The notes beneath the pieces were generated by a model. That model was given only the letters and a program-made list of their open reading frames with translations. It made no database searches and was not told the DNA's origin. Shown here in pieces: positions 11,763 through 22,545 of a stretch of DNA of 64,000 nt; the stretch's first letter is position 1; each line of letters opens with the position of its first letter. The position numbers were made by a program, and so were the translations under genes. Where the stretch lies: positions 43,614,215 to 43,678,214 of the forward strand of contig OX326961.1 of NCBI GenBank assembly GCA_946800325.1, in the 5' to 3' direction. The stretch is from Luzula sylvatica (lineage: Eukaryota > Streptophyta > Magnoliopsida > Poales > Juncaceae).

Positions 11763-11959
11763 TTGGCCCACAAAACTCACTCAAACACTCTTGATGCGTC
11801 AATCGAGAATGTTTAAATGAATTGATTAGATCCCTAATTAATGATTAAATTGATTGATTCAATTAAGAGGTTCAATCAATCCATTTAGGAATCTAATCAA
11901 TCTATTAAAACACCATCGATTGACGCATCAAGAGTGTTTGAGTGAGTTTTGGGGGCCAA
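11763..11959. mobile_element. Fold-back MITE with 44-bp inverted repeats
   Basis: Left arm 11763-11806 and right arm 11916-11959 are inverted copies with one mismatch. They share the core CAAACACTCTTGATGCGTCA. The 109-bp loop is rich in GATTAGAT/AATCAATC words that also partly pair. No clear target duplication is visible, so the superfamily is open. Confidence 0.75.
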
Positions 11960-12243
11960 TTATATAACGTCTTATTTTATTTTGCTCCCAGGACTTTTTT
12001 TTTTTGTATGTCTATACGTATTTCGAGGAAGATTAGTAAGAGTGATTATCATCTGAATTAACACAGAAAACGAATTAATCGTTAATTTCAATGTATCAAT
12101 AAAGATGCATGTTAATTAAGCATTAATCAATTTTCACATATAAATTTGATGTTAATTTGATGTTAAATGAGTTACTAATTAATAATTAATTATCATCATC
12201 ATCAAAGACGGAACTAGAGGGCAAGCTGGGACCCAAACCGTCA

Positions 12244-12262
12244 CCCCCCCCCCCCCCCCCCC
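12244..12262. repeat. C homopolymer, 19 bp
   Basis: An uninterrupted run of 19 C residues lies in a short C/T-rich segment. Its length in the assembly may be unreliable. Confidence 0.9.
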
Positions 12263-12387
12263 TCCCTATCATTTCAGCCCCCTATTATTTCATCCTGGTT
12301 CCGTCCCTGATCGTCATGATGTCATCTGACAACATTAAAAATAAATATCACCAATGATAGGGACGCAATATATTATAGAGGGCATAT

Positions 12388-12650
12388 ATGGTGCCCCACA
12401 AAAATGAGAAAAAAAATTCTCGACGATGTCATCACGTTAATTAGATTAATGGTTAATTGAGTTGAAAATTTTATCTTTATAAAATGTGATAGGTACCGAC
12501 CAATTAACAAACATACAAATTAACTAAATTTTTTTTTAATTAAGATTATGATAAGTACGGATCAGTTAACAAAAAATTAGCACACTCTCGATTATGTCAT
12601 CGAGGATATTTATGCATTTTTGTGAGGACGATTATAATTTCCCTATATTA
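12388..12650. mobile_element. Degenerate MITE related to the 11.8 kb element
   Basis: The left end has GCCCCACAAAAATGAG...CTCGACGATGTCATCACG. The right end, read inverted, has CCTCACAAAAATGC...CTCGATGACATAATCGAG. These resemble the arms at 11763-11959 in layout, with a CCCACAAAA start followed by a CTCGA/GATG core. The arms are too diverged for secure borders. Confidence 0.4.
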
Positions 12651-12850
12651 TATATGGCCCTGTATACGGTGTCAAGTCTCAACCTATCTGGGTAGCTTCC
12701 ATCCTTGAAGTTATTATATATCCATCAATTATTCACTTTTAGGCAAAGGGAATAAACCAATCAACATATCTTACCTACCTTTAGTGCACTCGAATCCTCA
12801 AAAAAAAGAAAACATGTGACTTCTGTGGAGCTTGGACAAGATCAAGAGAG

Positions 12851-15133
12851 ATGATGAGCGAAGAAATTGCACTACTGGGAAACAATCTAAAAGCTTTGCT
12901 GGAGAGAAACCGGTATTTGGAGGCAGATAATTTACAGCTGAGAAACCAAATCAAAGTTCTCAAAGAACGAGACACCGCCACTGCCACCGTCACCGACGAG
13001 GAAACCAAATCCAGGAACTCATTTCCGAAGCATCAGCGCCTTTTATCTTTAGAACCCAAGGGGGGCATCAGAGAACCAAGAAAGCCGAAACCGCCGCCAC
13101 ATCGTTCTGAGCTGAATGTAGCACGAAGTACGAAAAGACACGATGGGTTATTACCTTTTCCTCCGCCGCCTCCACCACCGCCTCCACCATCGAAAGGAGG
13201 AAGTGGGTCCCGCAAGGCAGTGCAAAGAGTTCCTGAGTTGGTGGAGCTTTATCGAATGCTGACGAGAAAAGAAGGGAAGCTCGATGCAAAAGGCGGTGTG
13301 GCAATTCCTTCAGCTGGAAATTCTAGAGAGATGATTGGAGAGATTGAGAATAGATCATCTCACGTTATAGCGGTAAAAAAATTTCTCTCCATTTTTGCTC
13401 CATCAATAGCTAATATTTCTAAATTGAAAATTTATTAGATAAATAAGACTACTTGTTTATCATGCATCGTTTTAGTGCCGATATAACTTGAATTCATAAT
13501 CTATAATTTATTGTGTTATATATTCAATCACTTGAGTTATAAGATCATTGACATGATTAAGTAAACATTAAAAATACAAAAGATATATACGTGGAGTATG
13601 ATACAAGTAATATGTATTATGAATTAATCTTTCATACAAGTACAAGATTTCATCATTATTCAGAAAACAAATTCCATGAGAAAGATAAAAAAGGGAAATG
13701 ATCTATTACCTAGAAAACTGATCCCAGTTTTCCTAATTAAAAACCTGGAACACAAACTCTAAATCGAAAATATAAAATAGAACTAATTACAAATTTCATG
13801 CTAATTAAGCAGATAAAATCAGACATAGAGACACAAGGAAACTTCATAAACTTCCTCGCAAAGGAAGTAGACGATGCCGCGCATAAAGAAATTGCTGACG
13901 TGGAATCATTCGTCAAATGGTTAGACGAGGAGCTTTCATACTTAGTAGACGAAAGGGCCGTGCTGAAACACTTCCCTCACTGGCCTGAGAGAAAGGCCGA
14001 TGCCATGAGAGAAGCTGCTTGTAGTTTCAGAGAACTTAAAAATCTCGAAACCGAAGTAATATCATTTCGCGATGATACTAGAGTACCTACAGAGGTTTCT
14101 CTGAAACGTATTCAAGCATTGCAGGACAAGTGAGTAATAATGTCATGTTTCCTTACAAGTAATTCAAAATTTGATACTTCTTTAATAGGGAAATATATCA
14201 AAAGTAGAAGCTATCACTAATTCATAAAATAGAAAAATTCAATAACAATACTTTCAGATAATTAATTTCATTTACATGAATATTATTTTTGGTTATGAAA
14301 ATCATCTCAAAATATTAATATATATTTTAGTTTATTTGAATTGTTTATAATTTCTATTTTTATCCAAGAAACAAATTATGAATTAATTCTCTTTAAACAC
14401 AAACAATAATTACTCGGTGGGGGTATTTTGATAAAATCACGAGTCTGTACAAGACGCAGAAAAAATAGCGTCATCCTAAACTTTTCTATCACTTCTTATT
14501 TTTACTAAACGACACACGTGGAATGTAATTAATCACATTAATATTTCGAAGTTTCGAATGGGCTAAAATTTCCGTTTCAATTGTTGTTCTTTTTGTTTTT
14601 GTAGATTGGAGCATGGTATTCATAATATAGAAAGAGTGAGGGAGAGTACGAGCAGGAGGTACCGGGATTTGAAGATACCGTGGGAATGGATGCTCGACAC
14701 CGGTACCGTTGGTCAAGTATGTGTTTTCTTCTCCGGCTCTTTATATGAAGAACAATTAGCGCTTTTATTGAGATGGAAAAAAATCATACGATTCAATCGG
14801 ATGATCATTTATCATTTGCCTTTGTAGATTAAGTTGGGATCCATGAAGCTTGTCAAAGCCTACATGAATCGAGTCGTGAGTGCATTGAAATCCGAACAAC
14901 TTTCCGATGATGAAGAATTAATTCTGAATGTCGTTCGTTTTGCCTTTCGGGTTCACCAGGTACCTTATATACATTTCTCCAAATACTTCCTAAAAATACT
15001 TACTGTAATAATAATAATAATAATTTCAAAGAAAAAAATATATATATTTTTTTTACAGTTTATTGGAGGATTTGATGAAAGTAGTCGTCTTGCATTTGAA
15101 GAACTGAAAATGATGATCAAGCCATCATTCTGA
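12851..15133 (+). CDS. CHUP1-like protein, five exons
   Basis: Inferred exons are 12851-13372, 13813-14129, 14605-14716, 14828-14959 and 15059-15133. All introns are GT..AG and the phases join, giving 385 aa. Residues 1-40 form a leucine/charge-rich coiled coil (MMSEEIALLGNNLKALLERN). About residues 97-113 are a proline run after FP. The rest is the conserved C-terminal part of the CHUP1 family, with VKWLDEELSYLVDERAVLKHFPHWPERKADAMREA, the WEWMLDTG block and VRFAFRVHQFIGGFD before the end. CHUP1 itself places chloroplasts via actin and is about 1,000 aa. This protein lacks the long N-terminal region, so it matches the short relatives (At1g07120 type, about 390 aa). Its function is unproven; involvement with actin or microtubules is inference. 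Confidence 0.9.
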
Positions 15134-16079
15134 AATGTAACTCATTTGAGGGGCGGACTAACTATTATCCAAGTCGCATCTTCTAATTCAAATGTTCCAT
15201 GGATGAATAATTTCTTATTAAGAAATTTTGTAATTTGTTAGAACATACGTATTATTTGTCAAGGACGTCATTAGAATATTTATCAGCTCTTATTGAAGGT
15301 TTAAAAAATAATTAGTCATGCTTCTCATATTTCACTTTAACTCCATCTGCACAAATACTATTTTTCAATCATCCCTTTTGAATGATAAGAATGCTTCTTG
15401 CATTTTTTTCTCTTCTTATTTAAGGAGGGGAATTTTGCAGGTTATAATTTTTTCCATTACAATAGGAATGCAAATCTTCCATAGAATATATTGAGTTCGA
15501 AAGCAATGAATCGATTTAAAAGAAAAATATATGAGATTTTGGTGGAAATTGATAAAAGAAATAAGACCACATTTGATTTCAAAGTAAAAAGTATAGAAAG
15601 GGTGAAAATACTAAAATAATGGTAAAACCACTTAAAAAGGATAATAACATTTAGTGGGTATTGGCAAGGCATAAGAGATACTTCTTGAGAAAACTTATGG
15701 CAAGAAAGTCATCCCTGTAATTCTACTTGAGTTACTTCTTTCAAATGGACAATCACAACATAAGATCAACGATCCACAATAACCTTAAAAGAAACGATCC
15801 CCAATAACCTTAAAAAAAATATCACAATTATCATCAAAAATATTATTCAATAATCATTAGTGTATTTGTCGGATCATCCTCCAACGACTGTTGGACCATA
15901 TTCGAACCCGGTATTTGAAGACATGAAATTAGAAATGAAATTGAATCTTAAGATTCTAATAATTCAAATTCTTTGCTTGGTACATAGAATTAGGAAAAGA
16001 ATTAAAAAAATTGAGCCTTTCATTATTTCATTTTTCTTGCAAATTGTAATTTCAATAAAACTTGGACGGTCAAAGTGGA
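15134..16079. other. 3' flank of the CHUP1-like gene, no further gene seen
   Basis: AT-rich. Candidate polyadenylation-like A/T words lie within 200 bp of the stop. No recognised product in the short frames. Confidence 0.5.
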
Positions 16080-16540
16080 CCTTCTCATATAATTATTAAA
16101 TAAATATAATTAATAATTAATATAATTAATATTATATTATATTAATATATGGATAAAATAATTATTTTAATTATATTAAAATTAATTATTAATCAATATA
16201 ATTAATATTATAATACAATAATTATTATAATCATAATAGATATTAATATTTAACAGATAAAATAGAATAATAGAATAATATAAAAATATATTTAATATAT
16301 TTATGTTATTATTATGCTATTATTATTATATAATTTCTAATATTATATTAATTATATATCAATATTAAAATAATTATATTATTTATAATATATATCAATA
16401 GATAAAATATAATATTATAGTAATTATATTAAAATAACAAAATAATTATTTTAGTTATAATATATATTTACATTCTATTAGTTATAATATAAAAATATAA
16501 TCGCGTCAAGTTACCATAATATTATTAGATAAAATATAAG
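16080..16540. repeat. Very AT-rich low-complexity tract
   Basis: Almost only A and T, dominated by AATATTA/TAATTATA words in both orientations. No regular repeat unit. Confidence 0.7.
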
Positions 16541-16544
16541 AAAG

Positions 16545-16695
16545 GTATCAGCATCGGTACCGAGCCCGGCGCAGCGGAATGACGGGCCCGGTATGATCCG
16601 ATCCCGAAGACAACGCCGTCGACTTCATGATACGAATCATGCAATAATCTGTAAACGAGTCATACCTCGTGAAACTGATCACGACGAAGGGTTGA
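16545..16695. repeat. GC-rich fragment related to the 1.09-kb solo LTRs
   Basis: It shares the motif GCGCAGCGGAATGA, the following GGCCCGGT...GATCCGATCCCGA and a GACTTC...ATGATACGAAT segment with 50885-50975 (same orientation) and, inverted, with 38050-38130. It is a diverged LTR-end fragment in AT-rich DNA, next to the truncated left side of the Mutator-like relic. Its exact borders are unclear. Confidence 0.6.
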
Positions 16696-17530
16696 CGCGC
16701 TTATATTAAAATAAACAACAATGTTAAAATTCATAAATAGTTTTTAACATATAATAATTTCAAAAAGAAAATTATTATGTGTTATAGTTATCTGATTTTA
16801 ATATTCATTTATTATTTTTTCAAGAAAAACTAACAACAAATAATAATAAAATAAACAACAATGTTAAAATAACACCTTCAAATTATAAGGTAGAAAATAT
16901 TTTTTTAACAATTTTTATTTTCATATTTTTATATGTATTTTTATAGTTTCATGATATTTTTATTTTTTTAAATATTGTCAAGGTGTACTTTTTTAATATT
17001 GTTGTTTATTTTATTTTTATTTGAGGTTAGTTTTTCATGAACAAATAATAAATCAATATTAAAATCATATAACTATAACATATAATAATTTTTTTTTTGA
17101 AATGATTATCTGTTGAAAAATATTTGATTAATTTTTTAAAATTAATAAAAAATAGAGAAAAATAATTTTTTTAACAAATCAAATATGAAATTAGAAGGGT
17201 ATTTTTGTCCAAAAAATATTTAATCCCATTCAAAGTTAAATTTAACTCTCATAGGGGTATTGAGTAATTTTACATAACATGTTCTCGCAGCAGAATATTG
17301 ATCTTACGTTAGATATCGTATTTACACTATAAAATCTGTTTAACTTTATTCAATCCACACCCTACACCTCATCATCCTAATCATGTTGCGAGCGCATGTT
17401 GTGTAGAATTACTCTAGGGTTATTTGAAATAAAAATTTGGTTTAAGAGAGGTTTTTGGAGTTCTCATAAAGACAAGGGGTTTCTTGCAATATCTAAAAAA
17501 TTAGGAAGTTTTATGAAAATTTCCCAATAA
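16696..17530. mobile_element. Mutator-like relic, same family as 38.8-39.6 kb
   Basis: The core holds the same inverted pair of motifs as the element at 38806-39629: ATAAACAACAATGTTAAAAT...ACACCTTCAA opposed to TCAAGGTGTACTT...TTGTTGTTTATTTTA. The right arm is also present (AAAGTTAAATTTAACTCTCATAGGGGTATT, then AGAGAGGTTTTTGGAG and GAAAATTTCCC). The left outer arm is missing, replaced by the LTR-like fragment. A smaller MITE is nested in the right arm. Confidence 0.6.
17262..17414. mobile_element. MITE nested in the 16.7-17.5 kb relic
   Basis: The ends are inverted: GAGTAATTTTACATAACATG on the left and, from the right, GAGTAATTCTACACAACATG. The similarity runs about 30 bp. It interrupts the right arm of the Mutator-like relic between GGGGTATT and the GGGTTATTTGAAAT continuation. 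No certain target duplication. Confidence 0.65.
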
Positions 17531-17639
17531 ACAAATTCGATGATGTGTCAGATGACTTGTTTGTTTCACCAAGTAAGCATGGTATCTCTCATTCTATCAG
17601 ATGGACTGAATTACAAAAAAAAAGGGAAAAGGTGTTGCT

Positions 17640-17715
17640 TGCAGGATTCGAACCAAGGATCTGTCGATTGTGAAGATAAGGAGTTCACTATGTGTAGCCA
17701 AATATTTGGTGGGTG
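17640..17715 (-). repeat. Possible tRNA-derived fragment with B box
   Basis: On the minus strand it reads TTGGTTCGAATCCTGC, a good polymerase III B box. An A-box-like GGCTACACATAGTGAAC lies about 35 bp upstream. There is no acceptor stem. It could be a SINE head of a different family from the other copies, or chance. Confidence 0.3.
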
Positions 17716-17733
17716 GGTGGGGTAACTCCTCCT

Positions 17734-17734
<1 letters not shown>

Positions 17735-17783
<49 letters not shown>
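17735..17783. repeat. (CA)n microsatellite
   Basis: About 24 uninterrupted CA units. Confidence 0.95.
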
Positions 17784-17785
<2 letters not shown>

Positions 17786-18061
17786 CTTGTACCTGTTCTT
17801 AAATTAATTATTAGTTAGCTAATGAGTATAGGGGAGGTGGTCTTATCAATGTTTCCAATCTAAATAACCACAGCAAATGAAAAGAATTTTAAGGACTGAT
17901 CAAAATGTGAACACTTTGATATGTTATTATAATCACTTAGAAAACAAATTGTCGATCTTAAATTTCCATATATAATCAAGAAACAGAAAAGAAAAAAAAA
18001 ACACAAATTATTATGTAATAATAGATCTAAACTTGCCAAACCAAGTGCAGAAATTAATTAA

Positions 18062-18442
18062 TTATCTCGTTGGGTAGTAATTCGGCAAGCTGCCATTATG
18101 AACGGAAGAAACAGGATTGAAGGGTGCGGTAAAATGATAATCCAGCGAAGTGTGAGCTCTTATCATCTCCAACGAAGCCGTCCCTTCCACCAGATCCGTC
18201 AACATCTGCGCATAAACCTTTCTCAACTTCTCAATTGCCTGCCGATAATGCTTCACCAGCAATCTCAACTTTAATCTCTTCAGAAAACCCAGCAAGATTC
18301 GTTTTCCGCCCCATGATCGCCTCTTAACGCCTCCGCCTAGTCGCACCACGGCTTTCTTGATTCGCCGCCTCGGGATGCGGAATGGCGCTTTTCGAGGGTG
18401 ATTTGTATCGAATAACGGCGCAGACATGTGCTCCGTCTCCAT
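18062..18442 (-). CDS. Small basic plant protein of unknown function
   Basis: Single exon, 126 aa, with the ATG at 18442 (a second ATG follows five codons later). The middle is highly basic (PRRRIKKAVVRLGGGVKRRSW, then LKRLKLRLLVKHYRQAIEKLRKVY) and probably helical. It is followed by LVEGTASLEMI and a proline/serine/asparagine tail. The layout of a K/R-rich amphipathic helix and then a VEG.AS.E stretch resembles a family of small intronless plant proteins with no assigned function, from memory only. There is no signal peptide or membrane segment. The presumed 5' leader contains a pure GGA/TCC repeat. No similarity to the neighbouring elements suggests transposon origin. Confidence 0.65.
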   Translation of the reverse strand: METEHMSAPLFDTNHPRKAPFRIPRRRIKKAVVRLGGGVKRRSWGGKRILLGFLKRLKLRLLVKHYRQAIEKLRKVYAQMLTDLVEGTASLEMIRAHTSLDYHFTAPFNPVSSVHNGSLPNYYPTR

Positions 18443-18456
18443 TGGGTGGGGGTGGG

Positions 18457-18489
18457 AGGAGGAGGAGGAGGAGGAGGAGGAGGAGGAGG
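18457..18489. repeat. (GGA)n microsatellite in presumed 5' leader
   Basis: About 11 GGA units lie 15-45 bp upstream of the ATG of the minus-strand gene at 18062-18442. On that strand the run is (TCC)n, typical of pyrimidine-rich plant 5' leaders. Confidence 0.85.
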
Positions 18490-18814
18490 GGCAGCTTTAT
18501 GTGGGAGAGTTGAGGTCTTTGTAGAGTTATTTAATGTTGAAGTTGCTTGCTTAGAAAGTTGTGAGTTTAGAAGTTAGTGAACCATTTTCATTGCTTATTA
18601 ATTGGAGCTCATAGTTTATTGATTTTAAGGGAGAGAAGTTGAATCTTGCATGTGATATGTGTAATGTACACTTTGTACTCCGTATATACATGAAGGATCT
18701 TAATAATTACATAATTTAAAATTAGCATCACAATAACACTATCGTATTTACATTCAGCACAAACATTTTAAAAACTTTTAATTGAACTTGTATAGTAAGT
18801 GATATTATATGAAA

Positions 18815-19105
18815 GGGAAAATATATTTTGTCTCACAAAACTCATCCCAAGAACCTTGATGGGTTGGCAAAAATTGTTAAATATATTGATTAGTATTTCT
18901 AATCGACTCATATAAATATTAATTGATACGTCAATAATTAATAATATATTATCATTAGTACATGTTAATTAACGGATCAATTCAATTAAATAATTAACTA
19001 AATCGTTAATCCAATCAATTAATAGTATTAATCAATCAACTTAATTCACTATTGCCGTCTCATCAATGATTTTTTTTTAGTTTAAGGCCACCATATCAAA
19101 CCCCT
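18815..19105. mobile_element. Degenerate MITE, group of the 11.8 kb element
   Basis: The left end reads TCTCACAAAACTCATCCCAAG...CTTGATGGGTTGGC. The right end, inverted, has GGCC...ATTGATGAGACGGC. The layout recalls the arms at 11763-11959, with AATTAATTGAT-rich centre. Borders are approximate. Confidence 0.35.
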
Positions 19106-19466
19106 GTATGAAATTGTTGCATGCGATGTATATATTGGCTGGAATATTGCTGAGAATTCATTCATAGTTAATATCAAAGCAAGGCGAGAAAAAGTTATAC
19201 ATTTAGATTATTAATGATTGAGCTATTATGGGCGGTTTGGCTTATGCACGCAATCCACAGATTATATAATATTATATTATATTTGATGATGAATGATGAT
19301 ATGATAAGATAGCAAAGTCAACAATTAACCAGTGGCAATTAGGTTAGGATTCTTTAGCAAATCCTCACGCACATGATTGTTCTTAATTTATTGAAATTTT
19401 TTTTTTTCGTAAGTTCCAAACTTGATTATCATACATGAATTGAATCTCGAATTTCATTGCATCATG

Positions 19467-19985
19467 TCATTTGTCGGAATCTTCACTCATCATAGTATCT
19501 TTGTAGGATGTCGGCTCATCATCTATAAGTTCGATGTTGTCTTCATCAGTCACGATAAAATCATATTGTACTGGTTCTTGGCGGGTCCTATCAGATTTAC
19601 GAAGAGCACATTGTGCGCTTAACTCGGTATCATCAACTATTGACCGATTAGGGTCAATATCCATCGGTTCAATATTTATTTTCGAATCTCGAACCTCTTC
19701 GAGATCAATTCTACTCCCACTTCGTTTAGGAATAAAATCCTCTTCCAAACCTCTACGAGCTACGAAAATCTTGTTTTCTTCGGGACTATAGAAGTGATAT
19801 CCTTTAGTTTCCTTAGGATATCCAACAAATAAACATTTTTCAGATTTGGGATCGACTTTATCCGAAAACATCAGACATAAACGTCACATCCCCAATTCCT
19901 AACAAAAAATAACACCGGAGGTTTTCCGGTCTATATCTCATATGGAGTCTTTTGCACCGATTGTTTTTTTTATCTTGCGTTAACT
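19467..19985 (-). pseudogene. Ty1/copia fragment: end of integrase to RT linker
   Basis: Read from 19985 downwards, the frame-shifted start keeps TPYEI..GKPP and WGCDVYV, typical of the C-terminal side of copia integrase. An open frame of 134 codons follows (19467-19871), with CLFVGYPKETKGYHFYSPE and an acidic linker. It stops just before the reverse transcriptase. It is a different family from the full element at 20684-29066, since the linker sequence differs. No LTR is attached. Confidence 0.8.
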
Positions 19986-20683
19986 TGATCGTCTTAAACA
20001 TATTTCTTATTAATCATGTTTAAATGAAATGGTTAGCAATGTTGCAAAATGATGCAAATAACGTTTCTCGGTTCGTAGTGTGGTGATCATTTTTTGTAGC
20101 GATAGCAAGTAGCGTGCCCTACAACGAGACCTATAACGGATTTTATAATCCGTGACGCATAAATTAATGGAGTATGAACATGTAATTGGAAACAACTTTT
20201 AAACTAACAAATATTAATATTAAACATCTCAAATATAAATTTCTAAAATAATTAACGAATTATTTGAAAATGAGCATCTCCAACAAGTCAAAAGAGTTCA
20301 ATCTAAATAAGAAAGGGAGTTTTTCGTTTATTCACAAAAAAAAAAGTGATTTTAATATTATAAGTTTTCATGAAATTACTATTATTTAATTAAATTTGAA
20401 TTTTTATAAAATCATCTAAAAGTGTAACGGAGTACAAAACTGCAACGCGCATTGTTTTCTTTAAAACAAGTTATATCAATACATCGTTGTGTTTAAGGAA
20501 GTTATTTGCAACAATGATTGTTAGTAATATCATAGCAGAATACTAATGCAGTCGTATTTGCTTGCATTTTCGGCTGCCACGTCACCCATTGATTGTGGTC
20601 CGTTGGATTGAGTTGTAAATTTTTACTCTGCATCTCGGGCGTCCGTTATTAAATAGACCCGGTGTTTGTACGCCTCTATTATT
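19986..20683. other. Intergenic DNA, no gene seen
   Basis: AT-rich with no supported frame. The right end is the left flank of the copia element (...CTATTATT). Confidence 0.5.
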
Positions 20684-22461
20684 TGAAGGATTTCATGACG
20701 TTCGTCAGAGTAAATATCAAAAATTTATTCCAACAAAGTCGGGAATCGTCTTACTTAAGCTAACTTTCTACTCTAATTTATTTTATTTATCCTACAAGAA
20801 GGATTAGAATACAATATCGAAGATCTTTAACGTAGGTCTGGTCCTCTTTGGTTCACCCTTGAATCCGAAACAAGAACGGCGTCGAGTCCGTGCTAGCGTC
20901 CTCTTGTCCGCACCTAGCTCCGTCGCCCGTTTCTGATCGATTGCTTAATCAATCAACGTTTCAACAAACATTTCAAGAGAAAGATAGACTGGATATAGAG
21001 AGAAAATTCTTGTTACAAAATGCTTAGCCAGGTCTCATATTTATAGTCCCTAAACATTAGGTCAAAACCCTTTGAAAATTCGTAATCAAGGCTTGAACAA
21101 AATTCGAAGCAGCACATTAACTCCTGACCATTGGTCACTGTTTCTGTCATAACTTCTTCTAGAAAATTCCAAATGACTTGAAATTTTCACCATTAGAAAC
21201 TACATTCAAATGGATACAATTTACATAGGTCATTTGTACAGAATGGTAAAGTTTTGCTATTTCAAATATTTGTTCAAACATGCCTCAAAATCTGTCTCGA
21301 ATTTATGGTCATGATTCATGTTTATTTGGACTTGTCAATTTCTCTTCTCAATATGTTTTGGGCTTGGGCTTGAAACAAATTATGATATGTGCTACATATA
21401 TTATTTTCATAATATGCACATTTCATTTAATTTATTTCCATGCTAAGTAATCATATCATATGACATAATATTTTCATATTTTCTATTTGTATATGTATTT
21501 CATACAACATGAAATATTTATACATAAAAAAATATATAATATATTTCTTGTTTCCCATTCAGTTGGTGTGACCTATATCGAGGATCTATGTTATGTTGGC
21601 AATGAAATAAAATATTTTATTCCATAAACCGTAAGCGGTATTCTAGCTATACATTACGGTTACCCAAATAACTTAGATGTTTAGTAACCCTTTTACGAAA
21701 CGTAATCCTTGTGATATTGATTGTGTCCATTCCTTGCCTTTATGATATTGTGATCAATATACAAAGTAGTGATGTGTCATCTTTGTATTATAATCATTTC
21801 TTGATCTCTATTAAGTAAATTATAAATATATAACTGCACTTCAGTTATATTGGATCCATTCATAATTCTACTTTATCAAGGGGCCCATAATATCATTTCT
21901 CATAATAAATGAGTGGCAACGATACTATTGACATGTACTCTCTTTCCAGCATAAGTTACGTACAAAGAACTATTACTTTTATCACCACTTATTAATAAGC
22001 AGCTTTTAATAATAATTACGTTATGCATTCCTCATGTGAAAGAGATACATCTCTCAATCTTAGAACCAGAGACACGATGAAAACATTCATGACACTAACA
22101 CAATTCATATAATGTTTCATCTGTTAGGTCTGTTCAATATATGAAGCTTTTCATATATTCGTGTTATTAAATGATAATCTTTTATCAACGTTTGCAGAAC
22201 TGCAACGTGCTTTTAATCAACACGACATTCTTATTATATATATTAGTGTTCCTGCTAATATCCAAGACATGTGAACATTTTAGAGTTCAATATTTTATTA
22301 TCACTTAAAGTTCCGCGATTCAAGACCAAGTGCATCTTCTTGAATACTTCTAAATGAAAATATAAAAACTCATGGAACAAAATGTAAATAACATCCAATT
22401 CATAAAAATAACATATAAAAATTATCCAAATATTAATAAGTTTTAGAACACAAATCTAACA
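20684..22461 (-). repeat. 3' LTR of the copia element (left copy)
   Basis: 1,778 bp. On the minus strand it begins TGTTAGATTTGTG (22461) and ends CATGAAATCCTTCA (20684). It is adjacent on the inside to a purine tract (minus strand AAGTGGGAGAT at 22462-22472), the plus-strand primer of the element. Confidence 0.95.
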
Positions 22462-22545
22462 ATCTCCCACTTGTTCTTAAAGTTATATCTTATACATTCG
22501 TATGTATTTTTGTTCTTTGAAATCAAGGTTGCCTTTTAACTTATT

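Noticed and set aside
16080..16540. Replication origin or matrix attachment region
   Set aside because: AT-richness alone does not support either, and no defining motif is visible.
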